Shown: positions 23,221 through 36,385, numbered from the stretch's first letter. The stretch is 64,000 nucleotides of DNA from Cacajao melanocephalus (GCA_963573385.1 CAUYLG010044499.1:1-64000), one strand, 5' to 3'. Numbers and translations are program-made. Notes: a model not told the origin generated them from the sequence alone.

Positions 23221-25094
23221 TACCAGTGGGAACTCTGGAAATTAACTTGACACAAGGTTACTTTAAAGGACCTTGTCCAAGAGGCATCCTCTCACTGTGA
23301 GGGAATTCAACAATGATAGATTGTTGTGTATACCCTTTGGGGAAATGCTGAAGAAGAGTTTCTAGTGATTAGATGGAGTATATTTCCTATATCAGTAAGC
23401 TCTTCAATCCAGGGATTCCAATAGACAGTCTCCACAGCTAAGAAATGCATTCTAAAAGAAAGTCAACCTTTGAGCACTTGCAACAGCACTAATAACCAAA
23501 CGTTTACTCCTTCTTTTCTAATGTCTTTTTCACCCATGGAGGAGCCAGCAATACAAGGAGAGAAGGTAGCGAGAGTGAAAGAACAGATTATGCCACCTAC
23601 ACTGCAGGTCAGGCCAAACTGGGGCTAGGAAAAATGGAGGGACAGACTCTTTCAATTAAACGTGAGAATGAATTTATTTGATTTAGACTAATCAATGCAT
23701 GAAAGTGGCCAGAAAACTGCCATGTCTAGTGAAGTATACTCCGTGCTCAGAGAAGGAAGATCCAAAAGTGGGACTGAAGATAATGTCTGATGAAATATTA
23801 ATATCCTGTTTATATTTCATTTAAATCATATTTCTCAATAACCTGGTTACATGTGAACCAGAAGAGTTACCAGGTAGGCTCTTCTAAATTCCGGATGTTT
23901 CAACTCTCATATAATATCTATTAGTAATCAACAAGAGTTTCCCCAGAAGCAACCTTTTTTTTTTAATCCTATTGAATTTGAAACAGCCATATGTCCTATA
24001 TATAATTGAATTCCAGCCAGGAACCGCTAAAGTACAGAACGAGGCGGAAGTTGTGCTTCAGATTTTCTGAAAGAGATTGATCCCAGGAGCCAAGAGCTCT
24101 AGTTTGAAACTTGATTGTGAGGAAGGGGAGGGATTGGAGAAGAGAAAATGGAAGGAGACTTTTGAAAACTGGCAATCAACATTGCTGCAAATCAAAATTG
24201 CTTATAAAAGGATATAGTTGTTTTTCTGAGATCATTGGCTTACAGCATATAAATTTTCTCTGGGTTGTGCCTAAAATTCTTTAAATCTCATACTAGGATT
24301 ATTAAAACTTAACGGAGAATACTTATATTTATTGAAGTATCACAAATACTTTTCTGCAAACTGTTTTGATGTGGGTGAAAACATTATGATCCAAAGATAT
24401 TATTTTTGTTGTTTTTTTATCATAACTTAGCCTGCAAATAATTCCCAAGTTTTCTAAGTGGCTAGATAGGAAAGAATACTGAAAAAAACAACCATCATCA
24501 GGCAAGAATATCATGAGAATTCATCTGAAATTATCACTGATGTGGAAAGAGCTTGCATTTACTTGTGCATAAAATAGGTGTTCAATAAATTTATTATATA
24601 TAGATATGATATATGCATTACCATTTTCATAAAAGTTAATGTGCTGTTGACATAATTTTTGGAAAAGAAATAATATTGGAAAGACTGTAGATCAGCTTTT
24701 ACATTACTATATTCTTAGTTATATAAGAATTCATTAAATAAAAAGAAAAAGCCATATTTCTCAAACATTTTTTGTAACTCTCGTCTCTTTAAAGATAAAC
24801 TGTTTTAACAAATTATCAATTGCTAAAAAAAAAAAACAGCACAAAGCACGTGCTCAAAAACTATCAAATAGGAAAAGTTATCATATTCTGCTTACTCAAC
24901 GAAACATTGGAAGGTAGTATACACACAAAAAATGTATGCAGTTTGTCAATTGGTAGTTAGATTTGTAAATTCTACCGCCTTTGTGAAACCAGAATGACTA
25001 AAAATAGACTGACTTCTCCTACCCTCCTGCTTGTGGTAGCACTATGTTCATTCAAATCATTCTGCATTTGGTTGAATGCCAGCCAGAGGTGGTA
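23221..25094. other. No recognisable gene or repeat
   Basis: Mixed-composition DNA with no supported element. An A-run lies at 24825-24836. The minus-strand frame at 24329-24514 is chance-like. Confidence 0.5.
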
Positions 25095-25350
25095 ATACAG
25101 TTATAAGCATGTTTAAAAGCATGGATTTTAGAGACAAGGTGGCTAGCTTCAAACTTGGCTCTCCCATGTACTAATTATGTGATGCTTAACAAGTCATTTC
25201 AACTTTCTCTGCCTCATTTTCTCAACGGTGAGATAAGATTAAATAATAATACTGACATTATCGGGCTGTTGTGCATATTCAGTGTGTTAACAAATAAAAA
25301 TATGGGAAAACAGCCTAGGATATTGTAAATATTATATAATTGTTAGTGTT
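25095..25350 (+). mobile_element. MIR SINE
   Basis: A well-preserved MIR in sense: 'cagttataagcatgtttaaa' near 25099, 'gatgcttaacaagtcatttc' near 25181 (the core region), 'ctctgcctcattttctcaac' near 25207, then 'gagataagattaaataataa' and the tail to about 25350. Confidence 0.8.
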
Positions 25351-25379
25351 CGTTACCTTTTAGGCTTAACCTATCTATG

Positions 25380-25981
25380 TTTATTTTTCTGTACCTGCTT
25401 GTATTAGATTTTTTTGCCCTTTTAATCATTTTTAAGTGCTTAATTTAGAAGCATTAATTACCTTCAAAATGTTGTAAAATTATTACCACTCTATTCTCTT
25501 GTGTCTAACTTACTTGGCTTAATACAATGTTTTTATGTCTAAACCATATTGCAGTATGCAGAGAATTTTATTCATTTTTAAGGGCTGAATAATTTTTCTT
25601 CATTTATTCATTTCATGATGAACATTTGCATTGTATCCACATTGCGGTAATTGTGAGTAACACTGCAATAAACATTTGCACATAAATATCTGTTTGGGTT
25701 CCTGTTTTCAATTCTTTTGGGTATAAACCAAGGAGTAAAATGGCTGGGTCATACAATAATTCCATATTTAGCTTTTCAAGGAGCAGCCAAATAGTTTATC
25801 TGTTCTAACTTTCTACAATTTTACCTTCTCACCAGCAAAATATAAAAGTTACAGTTTCTCCCACATCATTGCCAACACTTGTTATTTTCTTTTTTAAAAA
25901 TTTTATTATAGTCATCCTAGTACATGTGAAGTGGTATATCATTGTAGCTTTAATTTGCTTTTTACTAGTGACTAATGATGT
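25380..25981 (-). mobile_element. Old L1 (L1M-like), 3' UTR, left piece
   Basis: Antisense L1 3' UTR ('ttctttaatt'-type host blocks, 'tccacattgcggtaattgtg' near 25637, 'ggctgggtcatacaataatt' near 25742). It runs up to the MST LTR at 25982 and continues at 26398. Confidence 0.8.
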
Positions 25982-26392
25982 TGCTATCATTTGAACATGT
26001 GTGTCCCTCTAAAATTCATGTGTTCAAACTTAAACCCCAAGGTGATGGTATTAAGATGTGAGAACTTTGGGGAAGTGATTAAATCATGAGAACTCTGTCC
26101 TCCTGAATGGGATTAATGCTCTTTTAAAAGAGTCTTCAGAGAGCTAGCTGGACCTTCATCTCTTTCATCATGTGAAAATACAGGCTTTACTCCTCCCCTT
26201 TTACCATGGTATGACAGAGCATAAAGGTACATCTTTGGAGCAGAGAGTGAGGCTTCACCAGACATTAAATCTGTTAGTGTCTCGGTCTTGGACTTCCCAG
26301 CCTCCAGAACTATGAGAAAAAAGTTTCTGTTGTTTCTAAATTCTTACGCAGTCTTAGATATTTTTTTATAGTAGTGCAAATGGACTAAGACA
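25982..26392 (+). mobile_element. MST-type solo LTR (ERVL-MaLR)
   Basis: Plus-strand MaLR LTR from 'tgctatcatttgaacatg' to 'tggactaagaca' (411 bp). TATA-like 'cttttaaaag' lies near 26122, and 'cttggacttcccagcctcca' near 26287. It is inserted in an antisense L1 and flanked by a 5-bp TSD with one mismatch: 'gatgt' at 25977-25981 and 'gatat' at 26393-26397. The L1 reading resumes exactly after it. Same family as the LTR at 2565. Confidence 0.9.
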
Positions 26393-26397
26393 GATAT

Positions 26398-27478
26398 TGA
26401 GCATCTTTTCAGGTACTTAGAGGCCATTTGCATATTTTTTTGGAGAAATGTTTATTCAAATTATCTTTTTTATGCTGAATATTAACTACTTATTAGATAA
26501 ATGATTTGCAAATATATTCTCCCATTTTCTGGGTTGTCTTTTAATATCTTTGATAATGTAATTTAATACACAGAAGTTTTCCATTTTATTACATCCAATT
26601 TGTCTATTCTTTTCTTTTGTTGTTCCTGCTTTTGGTGTCGTATCTAAGAATCCATTGCCAATTAATGCTTTATTGTTTTATTACTTATGCTTACAATTTT
26701 TATGTATTTTTTCTTAATTTTTGCACATGGTATCAGGTAGTTTTACAACTGAATTATTTTGCATGTGGAAATCTTACTGTCCCTGCACCATTTGTTGAAA
26801 AAATAAATGTTCTTTTATCACTGAGTGAGCTTGATATCTTTGTCAGAAATCTGTTAGCTATACAAATATGCACTCATTTCAGGAGTCTTGATTCCTTTCC
26901 ACTGATCTATATGTGTATCCATCTGCCCGAACCATATTGCTTTGATTACTACTGCAGCTTTATGGTAAGTTTTGAAAGTGGGAATTATGAGTCCTCCATC
27001 TTATTTCTTCTTTTTCAAGATTATTTCAGCTATTTGGGACCTGCTGCCATTTCATATACATTTGAAAATTGGCCTTTTTATTTCCTAAAAAAATATGGTT
27101 GGAATTTTATCAGAAATTTTATTGAATCTATAGATCACTTTGGATACTAATGACATCTTAATAATATAAAGTATTGCTATCAAAGAACAGAGAATATCTT
27201 TCCACTTATTTGTGTCCTTTCATTTCTTCCAGCAACATTTTATATTTTTCCATGTAGAGTCTTTTATCTCCTTGGTTACATTTATTCTCAGGTATTTAAA
27301 TTTTTAGATGTTATGGTAAATGGACTTGATTTTAAATATCTTTCTTGAATCATTTATTGCAGATGTGAAGAAACACAAATAATTTTTCTTTGTTGATCTT
27401 TATCCTGCAACTTTTTCTTCAATTTATCTTCTAGCCCTAGTAGCTTTACCGTGGTTCATTATATTAATGACATCTTTT
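26398..27478 (-). mobile_element. Old L1, ORF2 part, right piece
   Basis: Antisense ORF2 continuing from the LTR-split L1, reaching the RT region at about 27475 where an Alu is inserted. The 177-aa plus-strand frame at 26617-27150 is the longest in the window but is antisense to ORF2, so it is not a gene. The last part (27428-27478) belongs to the left arm of an inverted duplication. Confidence 0.8.
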
Positions 27479-27639
27479 TCCAGGTGTGTTGGCTTATGCC
27501 TGTAATGCTAGCATTTTGAGAGGCCTAGGTGGGCAAATCATTTGAGGTCACCAGCCTGACCAACGTCGTGAAACCCTGTCTCTACTGAAAATACAAAAAC
27601 ATGAGCTGGCCATGGTGGCATGTGACTGTAATCCCAGCT
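27428..27639. repeat. Inverted duplication, arm A (L1/Alu junction)
   Basis: 212 bp covering 51 bp of antisense L1 plus the first 160 bp of a sense Alu. Its reverse complement is at 29643-29854, same length, no gaps, about 20 mismatches (roughly 90% identity). Shared unusual Alu words such as 'ctagcattttgagaggcc' and 'acatgagctggccatggtgg' show common descent of the two copies, not independent Alus. Confidence 0.93.
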
Positions 27640-27775
27640 ACTCAGGAGGCTGAGGCAGGAAAATCACTTGAACCCAGGAAGTCGAGATCGCAGTGAGTCA
27701 AGATCATGCCACTACACTCCAGCCTGGGTGACAAAGTGAGACCCTGTCTCAAAAAATAAATAAAAATAAAAATAA
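27479..27775 (+). mobile_element. Alu SINE, inserted in L1
   Basis: Sense Alu from 'ccaggtgtgttggcttatgc' to an A-rich tail with 'aaataaataaaaataaaaat' ending near 27775. It is diverged and carries the unusual variants shared with arm B. No clear TSD was found. Confidence 0.93.
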
Positions 27776-28302
27776 AGATTTCTCTCATTTTACCTCTACA
27801 ATCCCTTGTTTCCCCACTATAACACATTTAAAAACAGGGATCCTTAATCTGGGTCCATATATAAAATTCAAGACAGTCCAGTGGCCACCTAAAATAACAT
27901 GACAAACTTAACATGTATATACAACTTTCTAAACAGAGGATTAATTGCTTTCATAGAAACATAAATGGCTACGAAAACCTCTTTTCCTACCCCACACAAA
28001 AAAATTGAGTTCCGCTGTTTTAAAGAAAAATAAATATAGTCATAATATTTAGTTTACCTCATTAAACATACTGCAAATTAATTGGAGGATGTGCAATTAT
28101 GAGGAAAGTTCAGAATATTAATCTTTGCTGCAAAAAATGAAAAAAAAATCTATCTTTTCATTTCTCTTAATTTAGAAGGGAACATCACAAATTATACTCT
28201 GTACGAAGGCTGTCTTTACTATGAAAATCTTATCAGTTAGATAGTCATTTATTAAATACACACATTTCCTTTCAGCACCATGGTCTTTTGTGTAGATATA
28301 GA
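27776..28302. other. No recognisable gene or repeat
   Basis: AT-rich sequence; nothing supported. Confidence 0.5.
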
Positions 28303-28484
28303 GCAGTGGTTCTTAAAGTGTGGTCCTTAAACAGTGAGAACAGAAACAACCAGACACTGGTTAGAAATGCAAATTTTGTGGCTCCAGCCCAGGACTACTA
28401 AATCTGAAACTCTGGGAGTAAACCAAGTAATCTGTGTTTTAGCAAGGTGATTCCAGTGCAGACTAAACCTTGAGACTCACTAGT
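28303..28484 (-). mobile_element. MER5A-type hAT DNA transposon
   Basis: Non-autonomous hAT-Charlie element in antisense. The ends 'cagtggttcttaaagtgtgg' (28303) and the reverse complement of 'ccttgagactcactag' (28484) form the terminal inverted repeats. Inside, 'ggttagaaatgcaaatttt' and 'aaatctgaaactctgggag' are typical MER5A blocks. The length fits the family. No clean 8-bp TSD remains. Confidence 0.85.
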
Positions 28485-28594
28485 AAGTAGAAATAATAAG
28501 TTGATCATGACCTCAAGTCAATGGCTTCTCTACTTACCTGTTTTAATGTCCAAAAGCCAGCAACATATCAGAGGAATGGATTATATTAATATTT

Positions 28595-29240
28595 AGTATT
28601 CAACAAATGTTTATTGTGAACAAGCAACTATTACTTAATTAAATCCTGAGTTAGATTCCAGAAAAAAGGGAAAGAAGATACTCAGGGAGCAAATGACCTG
28701 CACAAAAGACTTTTTGAATCAGTGATAAGCTAAGGGCTACAATAGAGTCACACTCACAGCATGCCATTAAAACTTGAAGAATATCACTTAGTTGCCTACG
28801 AGGAGTAGGCAGAGACAGTAGAAAGTTTCTCAGAGAAAGAAACTCTAAGCTGATTTAAAGGATGAGTAGAAATTTCCCAAAAGGACAAGGGAGTGAAGGA
28901 TATTTCTTGCAGGAAATATTGTGCATAGAAAATGATACATCAAGCCTCATTTAAGGATTTGGAAAATAACATGGTTTTTTTTCCTTTTCATAAAGGTATA
29001 CTGCACACAGATGCTTATTGAGTGGTCAAAAATAAAACTGGAGATACAATAAGACCAGATCATGAAGGCCCTTGACTATCATGGTTAGGTGCGTGACATT
29101 GATACAGCCGGCAATACACATTTGTGTAAAGGCTTTTTATATAACAAGGTAAAATAAAGATTATTTCATGTTGGAATAATGATGTTGCCAGCAGATTAAA
29201 AGACTGGAAAATGAGTCAGAGTAACAAGAAAGAAATGTGT
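28595..29240 (-). mobile_element. L2 LINE fragment, diverged
   Basis: Antisense L2 blocks in expected order: 'caacaaatgtttattgtgaa' (28602), a 'tttctcagagaaagaaactc' region, 'gaaggatatttcttgcagga' near 28896, 'gaccagatcatgaaggccct' near 29053, and a final 'gcagattaaaagactgg' near 29192. Very old. No frame. Confidence 0.6.
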
Positions 29241-29642
29241 TAGATGTTCACTATATAGTCATTGCAATTACTTGCTAAAGTGAAATGGGATGAACACACA
29301 TCAATATGACTTGTCCAAAGCACTAACAGTAGTTTAAGACATCAAATCCCTGTTATCTATGACAGGTCTGTTTGTGGAAGAAGTTGCCGACTTTACCTGG
29401 ACCTGAGTCAATTTAGAGAGCCAAGTGAAATAAGGAGTAGAGGAATCAGCAGATAGGCTCTGGGAGCTCTCTGGGTCCCCAAGCAGGCCATTCTGGGCAC
29501 CACAGGGATTCATCAGGAGGGTGGTGGGGGGTGGAGATGGGGGTGGGGGCAGGGGAGTGGGAACACTACAAACAGAAGGCAATCTCCATCTGAACTTTGT
29601 AACAGTTTGAATCGGGTGAAAAGCCTCCTGCCCAGAAATCCC
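29241..29642. other. Unassigned, includes a G-rich tract
   Basis: Non-repetitive, less AT-rich than its surroundings. It contains a G-quadruplex motif at 29526-29555. The 115-aa minus-strand frame (29334-29681) is proline- and serine-rich because it reads the G-rich tract backwards; there is no recognisable domain. Confidence 0.5.
29526..29555 (+). other. G-quadruplex motif
   Basis: Four G-runs of 6, 5, 5 and 4 (29526-29531, 29539-29543, 29545-29549, 29552-29555) separated by loops of 7, 1 and 2 bases. This satisfies the standard G4 rule on the plus strand. It is isolated in an AT-rich window. Confidence 0.85.
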
Positions 29643-29854
29643 AGCTGGGATTACAGTCACGCGCCACCATGGCCAGCTCATGTTTTTGTATTTTTAGTAG
29701 AGACAGGGTTTCATGACATTGGTCAGGCTGATGACCTCAAAAGATCTGCCCTCCTCGGCCTCTCAAAATGCTAGGATTACAGGTATAAGCCAACACACCT
29801 GGCCAGAGATGTCGTTAATATAATGAACCACAGTAAAGGTACTAAAGCTAGAAG
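29643..29854. repeat. Inverted duplication, arm B (Alu 5' half plus L1 stub)
   Basis: Reverse-complement copy of 27428-27639. 29643-29803 is antisense Alu 5' half; 29804-29854 is L1 sequence in sense orientation, joined at 29855 to a different part of a sense L1. At the left edge the join forms a 16-bp perfect palindrome (29637-29652, 'aatcccagctgggatt'). There is no poly(T) and no TSD, so the Alu piece did not arrive by retrotransposition. Confidence 0.92.
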
Positions 29855-30844
29855 TAGAGAATCAATGGATTTAAACTATACCTTGGAACAAATGGACTTA
29901 ACAGATATATACAGAAAAGAATATTTTATCCAACAACTGCAAAATACATGTTCTATTCAACAGCACATAGAACTTTCTCCAAGATCAACCATACAATAGG
30001 CCATAAAACAAGCCTTAATAAATTTTTAAAAAATTGAATTTATATTAAGCACTCTCTCAGACCACAGTGGAATAAAACTGGAAATCAACTCCAAAAGGAA
30101 ACTTCAAAACTATGTAAACACATAGAAATTAAATAACCTGCTTCTGAATGGGCAGTGGATCAAAAACAAAATCAAGATAGAAATTTAAAAATTATTTGAA
30201 CTGAATGGCAATAATGACACAACCTATCAAAACCTCTGGGGTACAGCAAAGGCAGTGCTGAGGGGAAAGCCTTAAACACCTACATCCAAAAGACTGGAAG
30301 AGCACAAACTGATGTTCTCAGGTAACACCTCAAGTAACTGGAAAAACAAGAATAAACCAAACCCACACTGAGCAGAAGAAAGGAAATAACCAAGATCAGA
30401 GCAGAACTAAAATAAATCTAAAACAAACAAACAAACACACTAAAGATAAATGAAACAAAAGGTGGTTCTTTGAAAAGATAAATAAAACTGATAGACCATT
30501 AGCAAGATAAACCAAGAAAAGAAGAGAGAAAATCCAAATAACCTCATTAAGAAACTAAGTAGGAGATATTGCAACTGACACCACTGAAATACAAAAGACC
30601 ATTCAAGGCTAGTATTAATACCTTTACACACCTAAACTAGAAAACGTAGAAGAGATGGATAAACTCCCGGTATAATACAGCCCTCCTAGATTAAATCAGA
30701 AAGAATTAGATACCCTGAACAGACCAATAACAAGAAGCAAGATTAAAGTAGTAATTAAAAAATTACCAACAAAAAAATGATCAAGGACCAGATGAATTCA
30801 CAGCAGAATTCTAGCAAACATGCAAAGAGTCGGTACCAATCCTT

Positions 30845-31989
<1,145 letters not shown>

Positions 31990-33347
31990 AATACTTATGA
32001 ATATACCTAACTAAGGAGTTAAAAGACCTCTACAAGGAAAACTACAAAACACTGCTGAAAGAAACCATAGATGACACAAACAAATTGGAAACACACCCCA
32101 TGCTCATGGATGGGTAGAATCAATATTGTAAATATGACCATACTGCCAAAAGCAGTCTAAAAATTCTATGCAATCTCCATCAAAATACCACCATCATTCT
32201 TCACAGAATTAGAAAAAATGGTTCAAAAATTCATATGGAATCAAAAAGAAGCCCACATAGACAAAGCAAGACTAAGCAAACAAAAAAAGTTAAGAGGCAT
32301 CACACTACCTGATTTCAAACTATACTATAAAGCCAGACTCACCAAAACAGCATGGTACTGGTATAAAAGTAGGCACATAGACCAATGAAATGGAATAGAG
32401 AATCCAGAAATAAACCCAAATACATCCAACTGATCTTTGGCAAAGCAAACAACATAAAGTGGGGAAATGACACCCTTTTTAACAAGTGGTACTGAAATAA
32501 TTGACTAGTCACATGTGGGAGAATGAAACTGGATCCTCATCTCACACTTTATACAAAAATCAACTCAAGATGAATTAAGCACTCAAATCTAAAACCTGAA
32601 ACTATAAAAATTCTAGAAGATAACATCGGTAAAACCCTTCTAAACATTGACTTAGTCAAGGATTTTATGACCAAGAACCTGAAAACCAATGCAAATAAAC
32701 AAAGATAGTTGGGACTTAATTAAACTAAACAGATTTTGCACTGCAAAAGGAACAGTCAGCAGAGCAAATAGACAACCCACAGAATGGGAGAAAATCCTCA
32801 CAATCTATGTAACTGACAGAGGACTAGTATCCAGAATCTACAACTGACTCAAACAAATCAATAAGATAAAAAACAAACAATCCCATCAAAAAGTAGGCTA
32901 AGGACATGAATAGACAATTCTCAAAAGAAGATATACAAATGTCAACAAACATATGAAAAATAGGCTCGACATCACTAACGATCAGGGAAATGCAAATTAA
33001 AACCACAATGCAATACTCCTGCAAGAATGGCCATAATCAAAAAATTAATTTAAAAAAAGTAGGTGTTGGCATGGATGCAGTAATCAGGGAACACTTCTGC
33101 ACTGCTGGTGGGAAAGTAAACTTGTACAGCCACTATAGAAAATCAATGTGGTGATTCCTTAAAGAACTAAAAGTAGAACTACCAGTTGATCCAGCAATCC
33201 CACTACTGGCTATTTACCCAGAGGAAAATAAGTCATTATATGAAAAATATACTTGCACACACATGGTTATAGCAGCACAATTCACAATTGCAAAATTGTT
33301 GAACTAACCCAAAATGCTCATCAATTGATAAGTGGATAAAAAATGTG

Positions 33348-33552
33348 ACATACATATATATATACACACATATATATGTATGCATAAATATATACACACA
33401 TATATATGTACATATATATATATAACCTTGATGAACATAGATGCTAAAATCCTTAACAAAATAATAGCTAACCAAATCCAACAACATATCAAAAAGATAA
33501 TCCACCATGATAATCCACCAAGATATACATATATATGTGATTTATATATATA

Positions 33553-33610
<58 letters not shown>
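33348..33610. repeat. Compound TA/CA microsatellite with embedded L1 piece
   Basis: (ta)n and (ca)n runs at 33354-33425, an 86-bp L1 ORF2 copy at 33426-33511, a short repeat of 'taatccacca', then (ta)n/(tg)n at 33524-33610 with a long pure TA run at 33567-33609. The whole block replaces about 50-60 bp of normal L1 sequence between 'gtgacata' and 'catggatgaga'. Confidence 0.92.
33426..33511 (+). repeat. 86-bp duplicate of L1 ORF2 segment 30969-31054
   Basis: Same orientation as the source, two mismatches in 86 bp (a C/G site changed to A at the position matching 31018, and C to T near the end). It encodes part of RT and does not belong at this place near the L1 3' end. Confidence 0.95.
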
Positions 33611-33612
<2 letters not shown>

Positions 33613-33936
33613 AGACCATCATCCATCATGGATGAGAGTGGAGACTATTATTCTAACTGAAATAACTCAGGAATGAAAAACTAAACATCATATGTTCTGA
33701 CTGATATGTGGGAGCTAAACTATGAAGACACAAAGGCATAAGAATGACACAGTGGACTTTGGGGACTTGGGGTGAAGAGTGAGAGAGGAGTGAGGGAATA
33801 CAAGACCAAATATTGTGCAGTGTTTACTGCTTGGGTAATAGGTCCACCAAAATCTCACAAATCACCACTAAAGAACTTATTTATGTAACCAAATATGACC
33901 TATACCCCAATAACTTATGGAAATATTGAAAAAACA

Positions 33937-34359
33937 ATTTACAAACTCAATGATGAGTGTAGTGAATACATTACAAACTGTTCAAATTGTTTTCAGACAG
34001 ATGAAGCAAAGTGTCTGCACAGATTATTTTTTATTTTTCCTCCAACGATGTCATTTTAAGCTGCATTGGAAATGTATGTTTCCAAACATTTACTGAATAA
34101 TTGGTTTATTAATATGACCTATAGTCATTAGTTAAGGAGAGAAAAATAATGAATCAGTCATGTTCAAAACAGTAAGATAGACTTTGGTGGCATAAAACAT
34201 TCAAGATAAGCACACTGTTTTCTTTGTTCTTACTAAGCCAATTGTTGATTTAAAAGTTTGATGAATTATTTTCAACAAGATTATTTTCAACTTTGGGTCC
34301 ATATCTTATTTCTTAATTTAAAAGATATTGCACAAGTATAAAATAATGGTTATGGCATG
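33937..34359. other. No recognisable gene or repeat
   Basis: AT-rich spacer between two L1 elements; nothing supported. Confidence 0.5.
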
Positions 34360-34895
34360 ATGACAGAAAGATGGCAGAAGCAATGTTATACCCATGAACA
34401 CACCACTTTAACAACACATAGACTGGTCCCCCTTGTGAGAAATCCAGAAATTAGTTAAAAAACTCCTGCACCTCAGTTCAGTGTGAAACCAGTAATACTG
34501 CTACCAGTCGAAATAGCGAAAATTTCCTCTTGCCAATATTTCCACTTCTGGCACAGTCCCATACCATCAGAAGCAAACCCACAACTCAGCTTCTCCGTGA
34601 GAAGCAAAGGAGTTTAATTGCACATGTAGTATGCCAAATGTTTTGAGTGCTGCCCAAAAATCTGGCTTCTATCTCATCTGCCTGAGAAAGCTGATAGGGT
34701 TTAGCATAAGCAAGTATTCTGGGAGCTACAGAGAATAGAACAGTGGTTTAAACCAGCATGTGGGCACTCACCACAGCTCCTTTTCTCATTCAGTGCAGAG
34801 CAAGTGGATGATAAACCCAAACTCCCAGCTTACCCCTGAGGAGGAAAAGTGTTGGATTTTGTATCCAGAGTTCTAACTTATTTTGATGTAACCCA
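34360..34895 (+). mobile_element. L1 5' UTR fragment (L1M-like)
   Basis: Sense sequence starting 'gatgacagaaagatggcaga', typical of an old L1 5' end, followed by 5' UTR blocks ('gtgagaagcaaaggagttta' near 34598, 'gcccaaaaatctggcttcta' near 34652). It breaks at an (att)n run next to an Alu fragment, and L1 3' UTR sequence follows at 35045. The whole ORF region is therefore missing between these two ends. Confidence 0.65.
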
Positions 34896-34896
34896 A

Positions 34897-35036
34897 AGGA
34901 TTATTATTATTATTATTATCATTTTGGAGAGAGTCTTACTCTAACCCCCAGCCTGAAGTGCAGCAATTCTCCTGCCTCAGCCCCTCAGCCTCCCAAGTAG
35001 CTGGGATTAGAGACGCATGCCACCATGCCCAGTTAA
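34897..35036 (-). mobile_element. Alu fragment with (att)n tail
   Basis: Antisense Alu 3' part. The tail has become (att)n at 34897-34918. The body, from 'gagagagtcttactctaacc' to 'ccatgcccagttaatta', has an internal deletion near 34964 that removes about 30-40 bp. The 5' half is absent. Confidence 0.85.
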
Positions 35037-35044
35037 TTATATAT

Positions 35045-35324
35045 AAAATCTCCACCAATAAATGAATGGACATACAATGGAATATTATTCAGTCTTAAAA
35101 ATGAAAGAAATCCTACAATATTTAACAATATGGATGAGCTTTTAGTACATTATGCTGAGTGAAATAAACTAGTATGAGAAAGACAAATACCGCACATTTC
35201 CACTTGAATGGGGTATTTAAAATAATAAAACACATGAAATCAAAGAACAGAATTGTGATTGTCAGAGACTGAGGATGCCAGCAAATAGGAATTACTAATC
35301 AACAGGCATAAAATTTCTATTACG
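35045..35324 (+). mobile_element. L1 3' UTR, left piece
   Basis: Sense L1M-like 3' UTR ('atacaatggaatattattca' near 35070, 'gtgaaataaactagtatgag' near 35159). It is interrupted at 35325 by an Alu and continues at 35613. Confidence 0.75.
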
Positions 35325-35612
35325 TGATGGGCGCGATGGCTCATGCCTGTTATCCCACCACTTTAGGAAGCAGAGGCAAGCAGATCACCTGAGGTCGGGA
35401 GTTCGAGACCAGCCTGGAGTACCTGGTGAAACCCAGTCTCTACTAAAAATACAAAAATTAGCTGGGTGTGGTGGTGGGCACCTGTAATCCCAGCTACTTG
35501 GGAGGCTGAGGCAGGGAGAATTGCTTGAACTTGGGAGGCAGATGTTGCAGTGAGCCAGGATCTTGCTACTGCACTCCAGCCTGGGTGACAGAGCGAGACT
35601 TCATTCAAAAAA
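35325..35612 (+). mobile_element. Alu SINE inside L1 3' UTR
   Basis: Sense full-length Alu ('gatgggcgcgatggctcatg' to an A-run ending near 35612). The TSD-like words 'tttctattac' (about 35314-35323) and 'aatctgttac' (35615-35624) flank it, and the L1 3' UTR resumes directly afterwards. Confidence 0.95.
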
Positions 35613-35755
35613 AAAATCTGTTACACAAGATGAAAATGTTCTAGATGTCTGCTGTACAACATTGTGCCTATAGATAACAGTAGTGTAGTTTAGTGTACAC
35701 TTCATTTGTTAAGAAGTTAGATCTCATATTGTTTTTTTAAAAAAATTTAAAAGTT
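35613..35755 (+). mobile_element. L1 3' UTR, right piece
   Basis: Continuation of the L1M-like 3' UTR after the Alu ('ttctagatgtctgctgtaca' near 35639), ending in an A-rich stretch near 35755. Confidence 0.75.
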
Positions 35756-36385
35756 AAAAAATAATGATTCTCTTTTCCATTTTAATATTTTCTTCCTTCC
35801 TACTGTTTCCATCATTGTTATTTTGAGTCTGTAAATAAAATAATGACCATCTATCCTTTTTTGTTACTTCTTCCTTTCTAATTGCTTGGGGCATGTTAAT
35901 TGAAGAGATTCATATGCCTGTGAGTCATTTCCTATATACCCAGAACTACTCCTATGATTGTGGTAGCCACTAAATAAAGGGCTAGACATTATAGGTAGCT
36001 ATATCAGAGAAAACTAAAAATATCAGCCTGCAATTGCAAAAATCAATTCTAATTTCTAATTAAGCAAATAAAATATATTTGGAAATCTAATCCCTCAACA
36101 AAAGATTAGCATTTTAATGAGAAAACGGTAAAATATTTAGTAAGTTGTTAAGAAAAAGTATCCAAAATTTGAATATAAAGCAAAAGAAGGTCAACATGTA
36201 CTTTCAGTCCTAGGAGCACTGTCTAATAGGTCCATGCAAGGATGATTATTCATCTGGGCTTACGTGCCTGTATTTGACTTGCTGTTTATAATCAGTTACG
36301 GCTCAAAGTCTGTGGTTACAGGTTAACTTGTAGATTTGTGTCTAATAGAGCTGGAAATCTTTTTCCATCTGATAAAAAAGATATC
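35756..36385. other. No recognisable gene or repeat
   Basis: AT-rich DNA without a supported feature. Confidence 0.5.

Noticed and set aside
26617..27150. 177-aa plus-strand open frame, the longest in the window
   Set aside because: It lies entirely antisense to decayed L1 ORF2. Antisense L1 often leaves long frames because the sense strand is poor in the triplets that give antisense stops. No domain is recognisable.
29334..29681. 115-aa minus-strand frame with a proline-rich segment
   Set aside because: The proline run is the G-rich tract read backwards, and the frame continues into an Alu fragment. There is no domain or promoter support.
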